This document shows positions 11,930-22,720 of a DNA stretch of 64,000 nt, in pieces. The stretch is from Erythrocercus mccallii (taxonomy: Eukaryota > Chordata > Aves > Passeriformes > Dicruridae): assembly GCA_013397435.1 (NCBI GenBank), contig VZRG01000347.1:310001-374000 (forward strand), in the 5' to 3' direction. The notes beneath the pieces are model-generated. The model saw nothing but the letters and a program-made list of their open reading frames with translations, was not told the DNA's origin and ran no database searches. Position 1 is the first letter of the stretch. Each line of letters starts with the position of its first letter. Both the position numbers and the translations under genes were made by a program.

Positions 11930-14900
11930 CTGGAAATGAAAACAAGCATCCTTGTGCATGGATATGTATACTTTGATAATCAGCCTAAAGCGATGAGGAA
12001 ATGGTAGAAAAAATCAGAAACTCTTATTCTGTTGTATATTTTGGGTAATAATATTCATATGTCCAAGTATGTGTTGTATTTTTTATCTTTTTTTTTGGCT
12101 AGAAGAAATTGTCCTGTTAGGAAGAGAATAGGAAACCTGGTAGCAGAGTTTGCAGAGGGCTTGGATTAGCACATGGAAGACTTATGTAAGTTTTTCTTGG
12201 CCTCTAGAAGTATAAAAGCCCACAAAGTTCTTTTTCTTGCACCCATTTTACAGGAACTGGTCCATTTTAAGGTGTATCAGTATAGCATGGAATAAACTCC
12301 CTGGAGCTGTTGAAGGTGCTCTACTTTGAAGCCATTAACCAACAGCCAGGAAGCAAGAACACCTCTGGTGTGACTAATGACAGGTTTCTAATTGTTTATA
12401 ATAGATGATATATTTATGTAGGAATTACTTTAAATGCAGCACCGTGTCCTGTGGCCTCCCCAGGATGCTGCTCAAAGACTTTAGTAATTCTTACATAACA
12501 ATAATTACTTTTTGACAAAATCTTTTTGGTGAGGAGTATTTTCACAGCAGGGAAGGCAGCTGCCTGCTGCATTTTCACCAGGGCTGGATTTTAGGCAGGC
12601 CACAATTGCAGCTGCATATACCTATGGATGCAACTATTTCCTCTGGGATAATGAGATCTCTCATATGTGGGTACAGTTATATGGCTACATAATAAAGTAG
12701 TTTTAATTACAGCTGTTCACATGTACACAAGGAAAAGTGTTAACACCAGATTGACCTTTTCATAAAAATACCTTCCACTTCCATTCTAATATTGAATTCA
12801 CCTCTACAGAGCTAAATATCACAGAAAATGGCCAGTGATGAACTTTGACTTAAGGGCATTGTTGCATTTGTGGGGCTAAAGGATTTTGCATGAAACATTT
12901 CAGTCTGTGATTCTCAGATCCCTAAATTTCTGGAACTGAAGTCACTGAGAGACTTTATTCAGCCTCGATAGTGAGGAGAAACGGAGAGGAATGCTTTCAA
13001 ATACTCAGTTTCAGGGTATATCTATCACATCTGAGTATGGTGCTGAAAGTGTGGAGAGAAATTTCAAGATCTCCTAAAGTGTACTTTAACCAGCATAAAT
13101 CTGCTCTTAGTGGTGTGTATGATTAAAATGTTTGTCCTTTGTGGACATCATATGCCACAGGGCATGGATCTTTCCATATGTAGTCTCTTCTTTTAACTGA
13201 ATACGGAAATCTTGGAGTTGTGAGCACCTGCTCCGAGGATGATTGTAATGACTTTGCAATGTATCCCTCTCTGAACAACTTAAATATGATCTCATTTTTC
13301 ACTTATTTTCTACTGCTGTTTTGACAGGTTACTATTAAGCTTGCCTGACACACCTGATGGTAAGATGATGATTCACTTGCTAATTATTTTGCAAAATATT
13401 AATCATTTGTACTGAAATTTTATATTCCCAATTTCTATTTGAGGATATTTCTTTTGTATTATTTTCCCCTCCAGTCGAAATGATCTATCAGTTTCTGACA
13501 ATGACATAAGAAAGGCCTTCACTTCTGTGATGTGATGAAAATATGGTTGTTGTTTGCTTAGGAAGGACACTCAGCCTGTGCTGTAAAGTGGACTTCTGCC
13601 TTGTCTAGGTAGCATCAGTGTCTCTTCTTTGCAACATAACAGTTGCACTAATTTTTGTTTAATGCAGGTTTACAGAACGGCCAGAGATTTACCTAATGTC
13701 CACGGATGTCAAGTGGAAATGCTTACATCAAGCAGGGTATACACAGAGGTCATGTGTCACTCTTACTTTTAAAAGGCATTAATAATAGCTTTGATGAGGT
13801 AATATGTGCATTTGCAAATATTACTTTTATCTGACTTTTTCAAACAGAAAAAAATCCCACAATATTAGAGAAGCTTTGGATTTATTTTAGTTTGAAAGCA
13901 ATGCATGAATTCAGTAATGTTAATTAAAGAATAAGTATTAGCAGATTTTAGCATTCCTAACATGCTTTGAGGATTGATTAATAAGGGTAATACTTAGATG
14001 GCACAATGGAATCATTTTCAACATCATTACCTTGTCCCTTGAAGAAGTCAAGCTTGAACCCTTGGGATGTGGCATCACTTTGTAAAACAACAGTACCAAA
14101 CCCATCTGACTTTCTGAAGGACAAAACTTTTATAATAATTAAGGCATTTGAATGTATTAAATTGGGAAGTGATACAAAGTAAGTATAGTGACTTGAGGAG
14201 AACAGGTTTAGAAGGAGTTTGAAGGAGTAAATTAAATGTTCTTCAGCCTAGGAAAATGATATAAAAGCTAAAGTTACACCTAGATATACGATGGGAAGAT
14301 TGACATGGCAGCACTGGAGTAGCCAGTAAATCAGATAGTAGGTGTAGTCACGATAGCTGTTGATGAAATTACTTACCTGATCTTTACATGGACTAAGGAG
14401 TAATAAAATAGGAGTATCACATGTATGCTGTAACTAATAACAAATGTAAAATATACAAGATAACATAAAAATAGACATTAAGAGGGAGTTGCAAGGTAAC
14501 TAAGAGACAGTCTATCTGGTTTGATGCCATAAAATCATTATATGTACATCCCACAGGCACCCTATTAGATGCACTGCAAGAACAAAATGACAGCAGCAAT
14601 TTCCAGTTGTCTCCTCATGACACAAAACCAAACAAGTTTATATTTTTTCTAAAATAAGCTTGGCAAAATTTCATATGGGAACTTTTTTCAGGAATATTCC
14701 TTAGATCTGAGCCCTGGAAGGGTTTAGCCTTAAAGCAAAGCATCTTCAAATTGGATGGGGTGAAACAGAGATGGATCTGTCCTTTCAGGAGTGAGGAGCT
14801 TCTGCTCAGAGCTCAGGAGCAGGATGATGTGCGTGCAGGTACTGTTAATGCTGAACACTGAGGGTGAGGTGTGGCTCCCTCCACAGCCAGCCCTGCATGG

Positions 14901-16235
14901 TTTACAGCTTTGGACTTGGCTCCTAAGTGTTGTGTTTCGTTTGGGGTGGGTTTTTAATATGTTTTAATCTCTGTATGTAGCAATTGGAACATTTAGATGT
15001 CGAACTCAGTTTCAGCCATGTCTGTTTGCTTGTTCCTGAAGACATTAGCTTAGTAGATAAAACACAGTCCTGTGTCATGACTTCATTTGACAGATGTTCT
15101 TACAATCATAGTACCCTCAAAGCAGTGAAATAACTGCAAGAGCATCACAGGCTTTGGCTTTGGCTCAGGCAGATGAAAAGCACACGGATTCTGTGGGAAG
15201 AACATTAGTGTTTATTATCGACAGGTCTTTGGCATCCCTGCTGATATTACCCTTTTTCTGGTTGCAGTAGAGGAGAACAAGGAGTGGCCAGGCCACTGCT
15301 GAAGCAAGCGTTGCTGTTTTCCAGGTGCAGGTGGTTGGTGTTGATAGATGGGATTAGGAGCCCCAGCAGGAAATGGATCAAGGGACTGCTTGGGATGTAC
15401 CTAATTGCTATAAAGACTGAAAGAGCCTTGTCTAAGAAAGAGAATTGCAGAAGTTTAGTGGCTCTTGTCATTTAGGTGCTCAGGAAGAACAGCACAGAGT
15501 AGGAAAGAAACGTTTGATTTTTAGGAAGGATAACTTTTGTCAGACTGGAAAATATATAAATCTGTTTCATTTAAGGGCTTAGGCCTAAGATGGGAAATGA
15601 AGTCTTGAAAAGTTCTGGTATTTTCTTTTTCTCTTCTTTTTTCTCCTTTCCTTTTGTAATGTTTCCTAAGCTAAGATCAACTTTCTAAGGTCAGGCTACG
15701 CTAGCTTGTGGGGGAGATTTTATTTTTTTCGAGGCTTTGAAGTGAATCCTTTCAACCTGGATAGACTCATCTCACATCTGCTGAATATGCTTCATTCTTC
15801 TGCTTAATTCTTACTTGGTTTTTCTCAAGAGAATAATTCAACAGATGCAGTAGAAACCAAAAAGGTAGTGTTTTACCACTGATAGGAAGGAGGAGTTTGT
15901 AAAATAAGTTGCCTGGTGTGTAGAGAATACCAGAAAATAGGATTCCCAAGCTGACATCATAAATAAAGGTTTATATAAATATTACATCAATGGGGAAAAT
16001 AGAGTTGTTATTATAACAGGATTCTAGTTTCAATTTCTCATGAAAGTTATGTTAAAGGAGCAGTTTGAATTCTCTATTACTTACCCAAATCCTGTCCTTC
16101 ACTTCTAAATGGTTGGTAAATTGACTGCAAGTCTATGCTGACACTTTAGCTGTATTAAAGCTGACCTGCCTGTATATCATAGAGCTCTCTTGGTTTAGAT
16201 AATCACAGCAGGGCTATTGTATCTCCTGTTGCAGA
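11930..16235. other. Gene-free stretch
   Basis: No gene or known repeat seen. A pyrimidine-rich tract runs from about 15619 to 15656. A perfect 15-base palindrome with arms AGTGGCC and GGCCACT lies at 15283-15297. Short open frames on both strands around 15247-15475 overlap each other and show no family resemblance. Confidence 0.65.
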
Positions 16236-16740
16236 AAATGCATCTCAGACTTGGCCAGGTAATCTTAATAATCACCCATCACCGAGAATTAAAAAAGGTG
16301 GCACAGCAAAGACAAAAGGGAATAAAATAAATAACCCTTGAGGCGTCACCCTGCAGTCTGTAACTGGGCAGTCTGGAGAGCAGGAAGGCTGAAAAACAGC
16401 CTGGCGTCTTTCTGGAGCTATTTTAATGCCTCTGATTTATAGATCTCTTATTTTGTTTAGAGGATGGGAAAGAATAACAGAGTAAACATGATGAAGAGGG
16501 CATCCACTTAAGGCTAAGGTCAATTACTCAGGGGAATAAATGTGTGTAATTGCACACCTGATAACTAACAGCATAAATAGATTGCTGATTTATATAATGA
16601 GTCTTTAACTGCAACCCTTTTATACAAACAATTATAATAATAGGAGGTTGATTATTTGCATTTGTTCCAACTACTTGTGATGATCATCTTCGCAGAGATA
16701 CAGGAGAAAAATAGACTACTGTTCTCTTTGGCAGATATCC
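16236..16740. promoter_or_regulatory. Candidate cis-regulatory element
   Basis: This stretch looks denser in transcription-factor-like motifs than its flanks. It includes a POU octamer ATTTGCAT at 16654-16661 and a near-perfect inverted repeat at 16542-16557 (GTGTG and CACAC arms around TAATTG, with one mispaired position). It also has several AT-rich homeodomain-type cores, and it contains no long open frame and no recognisable repeat. Such composition is typical of conserved noncoding elements near developmental genes, but conservation cannot be seen in a single sequence. The boundaries are approximate. Confidence 0.2.
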
Positions 16741-19700
16741 TTTCTCATTAGATAGTAACTGGCATTGTGGATAAACCTTTTATAGGTGAGGGCAGACAAA
16801 CACTTTAATTATGCTCGGTAAGGTTTTAATTCCCAGATGCCTAGATGAGAAAATCTTCTGGCATCTCAAGTCGTTGAATTAAAAGCATCTATCTGTCTTG
16901 CTAGTTCAATGACTTTTCATTAGCAGTGATGTTTTGCTGCTCTTCTCTATTCTTAGCATAACTACAGTAATTAAGAGGCAGTATTAAAAATTCTGTGTTG
17001 GAACTTGCCTTGATACGGAGTTTGCTGAGCTTGGGAAGCTGATGTCTGTCAGCAAAACTGGAGGCCCAGGACCCACACTCTAAGGCAAAATTACCACTAC
17101 TACGTGGCACCGAGAGCCCCAGGCAGCACAAGTCCACCTCTGGAGATAAAGCTTAGACAGGGTTATCCTCTTGCTGGGTGTATTATTTGCTGTGTGGATT
17201 TTGGGGGCATGAGGACATGGCAAGGGGCTGTCGGTGGGGAACAGAGACTTAATGAAACTAAAGCAGTTTTCAAAACTCAGCATTTTCTATCTTCCAGAGA
17301 AAGATACCTTTTTACTTCCTCTACACAGATTTTTCAATGTCTCTGGGCTGCCTAAGTCTAAATCTATATCCAAATCTGAAAGCTCCCATGCATTTGAATA
17401 ATCTTACAGATAATCTTCATAAAAAATATTAACAGGTGACTTAACACTGTTTGTAGATAATCACACTTTATTTATAGTTAAACTTAGTTTAAAATAATTT
17501 TCTATTTCTTTATTATTCTTTGCAAATAAATATATGCATACATTTCCTTGCTCTCTAATTTTCCTGTTATGACACTGATAAGTCTACCTGAATTTTCTGT
17601 ACTGTTTCCACTCTTTTCTGATTTTGGTTGATGTGAGCTGTAATTACGAGTTGTGTGCATAGAAATCTCAACCTGGGCTTTCCTATTCTTCTCCCGATCT
17701 GGAGAACTTTAGTAGTTATTAGCTAAGCCTGTAATACAACAGCAAAACCTAGTTAAGCTTCATGATATGGTTCAACTTCATCAAAAAACTTTTGTGACCT
17801 CAATAAACTCAAAGTGTCCATACTTTTCAATAAACTATAAAGGAAATAAGTTCTGTATTCAATATTTACTTCAGCAATTATATTCCTCTGAATTATGCAA
17901 AAATACCTAAAAGCTCTGAATTTGAGGGTACTGTTCCAAATGTAAAAAAATCATTCATTGACATGGAAGTATATTCAGAGTTCAGTCCAAGAATATCTTT
18001 TTAATTAGCAAACCTTGCCTAATGTCCTTACCGTCAGCAATCCCAGGGATGATATTCCCACAAAGGCAAGTGATTAATGCCATGGAAGGGGACAGCGAGG
18101 AATTGCCAAGTTCATCCTTTGCCATTAAGTACCTGCCACACATTCAGCTCTCTTCTTTTCAGCCAGTGTCCCCTCTTTATGGAGCTGATGACCAGAGGGG
18201 CACAGGGATGTATTTTTTCCTTTGAGCTCCCCTTACTTCCTGTCTTCCTGAAACACTGTAAATTACCATCAAACTACTTCTTGGTCATTGGAGAGGGGAA
18301 ATAACCTGCCCTTCTAAATAGGATCAGTGCTGTTAGGAGAGTTATTTCCTGACCTTTTAAAGTGTGTCTCCAGTCTGATATTTAAAGACCTGCTCGTGGA
18401 ACCTTATTTATGCTTGATCTATAAAGCGAATTAGTGGTTTGAAAGTGTATAGCTTTGTGAATTACTAAATTACTAGTTGTAGAACATGGGTTTGGACCAG
18501 AATTTTTCAAAGGGTTCTAATCTAATATTAAGCCTTGTATATTTATAAAATTTCACCATGTGTTTTTCTGTGTAAGCAAATTAGAGAAATAGGTTGTTAA
18601 CTAATGCCATTTTAACCTGTTATTAATTCTAGTAAAAATTATGCCTGTGAAAGTATAAATAATCTGAGTCCTGTTTATACAGTTTCAAAATCAAAAGGTT
18701 TTTATATCCCATCACTAAACATATGTTTTATATTGTCAGCAGAAATGTATTGTAATACAAGTGTGAAATCATAATTTCTGAAGAGAGTGTGGATGTAATT
18801 TCAATAGCAGATTAGCACATTAATACCTGTTAAAAGGCTATCCCTTGCTTCAGCAGACTGTGCTCAGTTGTAAAGATAAAATATGTTTTCGCAGGTCTCT
18901 TTTAACTTAATTTGGTATGAACTGTGTCAACCTGTGCCTTGCCTATGATACCTTACCTTCCTAGGTGTGAGAGCATCATTCATTAAAGTATTGGATAATG
19001 TCTAATGATGAGGGACTGGGGGCAGCTCCAGAACAGTGCTAGCCAGAGGGTGAACATAAACAGCTTTATTCCAGGCTTGGAAATAGCTGTTAATGACCTC
19101 CCACCCCCGAAGGAAAGGGAATTACTTGCGTGCTTTGTACTTTTTTTCCATGCAATCCCTTAATACAAGAGTAAAAGATCTTGCTGTTTCTCAGTTTCAG
19201 CAACACTAATAAATGGAACTTTACATCCATTCTTGTCTCACAGCCACAGATGATGTGTGGCTTTGGCAAAGCCAGACATATTTCTCACTCACCCAGCTCA
19301 TCCCTCATGAAGAATCCCTCACGTGCCAGGAGCGTAGCTCAGAGCCTGGGACTGCAGGGTGCAGAAAGGTCACAGAGCTGAAGTACAGTAATGCAAACTA
19401 ACAGGCTGCTATATCTCTGCCAAAACTCCTACCTAGAGCACAGGGAGGCAAGGAATGGCTGCAGCTTGCAGCCTGTGAATGGGGAAGCCTTAAGCTAACA
19501 CTCACTGAAGATGGAAAACGCCTGTCTCTTTCCTTCCTTCTGAAGGGGTCTCCTGGGATGTGTGAGTCAGCCTCGCTCAGTCGAGTGATTCCTCAGACCA
19601 TGCTCACCCTGCTGAAGAAGTATTTTCAAAAAATGTAAGGAACATGTTGCTCTGTCTCCAGAGAGCAAAATCAAGGGAAGGATCTCTTGTATGCAGTTCA

Positions 19701-20400
19701 CTGACACATTAGATTTGGTTTCAGAGAGGCTAAACACTGACAAAGAAGAATGAGAGAGAGAGAACTGGGACTGCTTTCCCTGTATTTTATAGCCAAGCAC
19801 CATAATTTAATGTTAAAATAATTGACAAATAGGTTATGAACTATAAAGTGTTCCTTGCTATTTTTGTATATCACCTTAGAGTAAGCAGTTGAGTTCTGCA
19901 ATCAAAAAACTGATTGTAATCAGAGCCAGTATTGAAGAAGCTCATCAGATTTCTAGTTGTGTCACTTTTTTTCTCTTGTCTTTGTCTTTTTATTTTAACT
20001 TGTCTTTTGAAGAAGGAGTTGAGGAGAAGTCAGTGAAGTCAATTTATTTCAGCTTAGTCAGAATCATGTCATTAATCTCAGGAACTCTGATTTTAGAAGC
20101 ATTTCTTTCCATCATCTCCATAGTGTTTTATATTATGAATTATTTGGATAGAAATTCTCAGGCTGACTATGCACACAATATTGGAGGTAATATTATCAAT
20201 TATTATTTCTTTCTTGAAACCACTGGGCAATGAATAAAGATGTGCCAGGCTGCACTTTGAAATCAGAAGGTTTCTCAGTACAGAAAAAAATGGCTTGAAA
20301 GAGTAGTGCTTAAAGGCATTTCAAGGGCCTTAAAAGGGCTTTACTTCTAAATCAGCATTCTTGGTGGGATGAATAAAAATAGTTGGACATTTGTCTTAGA
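16741..20400. other. Gene-free stretch
   Basis: No gene recognised. Overlapping short open frames on both strands at about 16901-17355 and 18022-18304 have no known domains. A short GA dinucleotide run lies at 19752-19763. The 114-codon frame starting at 19889 has a hydrophobic, leucine-rich translation typical of AT-rich noncoding DNA. Confidence 0.65.
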
Positions 20401-20402
20401 AC

Positions 20403-20423
20403 AGCTATAATTCAGTTATAGCT
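20403..20423. other. Short perfect hairpin
   Basis: The arms AGCTATAA (20403-20410) and TTATAGCT (20416-20423) are exact inverted copies around a 5-base loop. No run of Ts or other context assigns a role. Eight-base inverted repeats at this spacing occur by chance in a window this size. Confidence 0.4.
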
Positions 20424-21800
20424 TCACAGCTGTTATTTCATGTCATTCTAGACTGCCTGGAGTATCTCACTCAGAATTAATAATGCATACAATATTATCA
20501 GCACAGAAGAATGGATTTAGAACAAAAAACATGAGTTGAAATTCAGTTTTTCTCAAAAAGAAAAGATGTTTTCTCTGGGAAGGAAAAAATAATCAGATCT
20601 ATTTTCAAGGTAGATTTGTTCATTACTTGTCTCATATTAGCACAGCACTTCTGTTTTTCTCTTAGTACATTAGGAAGCTGGATTATAGAAATGTAGATGT
20701 ACTGTGAAGGTCTGAGAAAAATTTTGCCCTTAGCTTAATGCTGCTGACCCCTTCTTCAAATGGAGCCCACTGTTAAAATCTCTTATTTATGCAGTTAATA
20801 CAGTTCAACATTATTATGTGATGCTGTTGACCTGAGTGCAGCCAGCAGCTGTAACCAGGCTTAGAGAACTTGTATAAATATGCAGTGAGTAATGGCAAGC
20901 ATGCCTTAAGCCTCTGCCTTCACAAATTCTATGAATTTTCAATGTGCTAAGTGTGGTACAATTTATTTGTTCACGGAGCAGGGCAAAGCTTTGGAATCTA
21001 AAGCTGTTGATATCCTTTGTTTGAAATAAGAAAGCGCAGTCAAAACAAACAACTGGCGCTTTAACAGGAATGCACAGAGGAGCAGTCACATCCACTCAGA
21101 GTCACTGGGGCTTTTCCTCCTCACACACTATTAGCTCACCCTCGCCTCAGAGAGGGGTTTGCTACTCCCAGCATGGAAATGCAGTCGTGGCTCCAGCAGC
21201 ACACTCTGCCTTTCACACTCCAGAGCTCTTTTGCAGTGTTGGGCTGTGTGAAGAGAGGTGCTCACCTCTCTGTCTCATTTCTTCATAAGTCACGATACTT
21301 TCCTCTTCTGTAGAATATTAGTTTTTTGAATGAAAGATTCTATCTTTTCACCATTATTTTTTTCCATTATTTCTACATTGTGGAGTGTACCTTGAAAACT
21401 CAGCATAATTTTAGGGTGTTGTCTCTCATGAGAGGATCTATTCTTAGATATCTTCTCATCTTTAAAAAGGCTTTCAGGAACAAGCAACTGAACTCAGACT
21501 AGGTGGAGCCAGGACTCCAGAACAAGAACTAATAATCCTGCATTTACCGTTAAACTCTGCTATTGTTTGATGAAGTTATGACCTTTGTTTCCCAAAAAAA
21601 GCAGTTTGGCTTTGTACAAGTAGCAGCTGAAAGCTGCGCAAAGTCAGTGTTTTCAGTCTGAAATCTCAGTGTAATTATATCAGCATTTTCCTGAAAATAT
21701 AATCTTGCCCATCTATGGTTGTTTGTTCAGTTTTCTCCACTGGTTGTTAATGGAAGCAAGAAAAAAGATAAAATAGATGACTTCTTAGTAAGGCCAGGAC
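20424..21800. other. Gene-free stretch
   Basis: No gene, RNA gene or known repeat recognised. Short open frames on both strands at 20814-21288 overlap each other and are probably chance. Confidence 0.65.
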
Positions 21801-21833
21801 CATGTGTCCTATGGCAAAACCTTTCTTCTGCAG

Positions 21834-22002
21834 GGACCTAAATAGATGTGCATCCAAAAGAAAAGCAGACGTGGAGACACGTTTTGAGGAACACCAAGAA
21901 CAGAAGGAAGAGAGGAGTAACAAGTCTCTGACAAATGCAGAAATTACTACTGACAAGGGATTAAAATACTGTAGAGAGAAATCTGACTATGATTCACAGA
22001 AG
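21834..22002 (+). other. Candidate unannotated exon (weak)
   Basis: A 169-base segment is bounded by a good splice acceptor (a pyrimidine-rich run ending in TTCTTCTGCAG just before 21834) and a good donor (AAG followed by GTAGGG at 22003). One plus-strand frame is open through the whole segment, entering one base into a codon and leaving on a codon boundary. The 56 translated residues are unusually hydrophilic, 26 of them D, E, K or R (for example ETRFEEHQEQKEERSNK at residues 14-30), unlike most chance frames nearby. I do not recognise a family. The frame closes 13 bases beyond the donor. It could be an exon of an unknown or noncoding transcript, or coincidence; splice-like signals are common in 64 kb. 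Confidence 0.18.
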
Positions 22003-22319
22003 GTAGGGAAGAGGTGAAACAAGGAAAACCAGAGATCAGAGAGAAGCCTTCACTAAAACTCAAAGTTCTGCCTGTATCTGCATATTTTTTGTACCCATTT
22101 ACCTTTTTCTTCCCACCACTTACAATCAACCAGATGATATTCTGGAGATAAAAGGCAATGCTGCTTCACATCTGCTGGGGACCTGCCTTTTAAACAGTGA
22201 AGTGATTCAGTAATGTTTAAAGGAAAAAGAAGATAATGAGTAACTTTTATGGCTATACCTTTCTAGTTTATTTCTAAAGATTCCTCACCTTTACACTTCT
22301 TTTCTTTGTTCTTCATTCT

Positions 22320-22720
22320 CATTTGAGTGCCTCAGCAAGGAATAGAGAGTAAGTTGTGACTGTTCTTTGTGTTGATGATTTCACTTTAAGTCAGGCAATA
22401 AATAAGGTACAACAGACTGTAAATCACATGTAAAAATCTGTAAATGAGAGCTGTGACCAGCAAGGATGTGCTTGCAGCTCTCATTTAAATCTGCTGTCTG
22501 AGAGATGTCTGGAACAACCGCTGCTAAAAAGCAACACCTCCAGGAACAAAAGGAAATGGGTTGGTAGGCACATGCCCAGCTAACTTCGACATCATAAAAG
22601 GAATAATTATAAATCGTTATTCACTCAATTGCAGCAAAGTTAAGCTTGCTATAATACCTTTCATCTATCTGAATGTGTAGTTTATAATGGATTCTGTGCT
22701 GAACAGAGCCTGAGAGATAC
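22320..22720. promoter_or_regulatory. Candidate cis-regulatory element containing a strong hairpin
   Basis: The segment lacks long open frames and known repeats. It holds homeodomain-type AT cores at about 22600-22625 and the perfect inverted repeat at 22441-22487. Its texture resembles conserved noncoding elements, but only a multi-species alignment could confirm that. The boundaries are approximate. Confidence 0.2.
22441..22487. other. Perfect 13-base-pair inverted repeat
   Basis: The arms TAAATGAGAGCTG (22441-22453) and CAGCTCTCATTTA (22475-22487) match without error around 21 bases. Inside, GCAAG (22460-22464) and CTTGC (22471-22475) can pair around the 6-base loop GATGTG. If the outer stem gives up its last pair, a two-part hairpin forms with a 7-base one-sided bulge. 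The folded length of about 47 bases is shorter than a usual vertebrate microRNA precursor, and neither arm matches a microRNA I know. It could be a structured RNA, a dimeric protein-binding site or chance; chance is less likely at this arm length and closeness. Confidence 0.5.
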
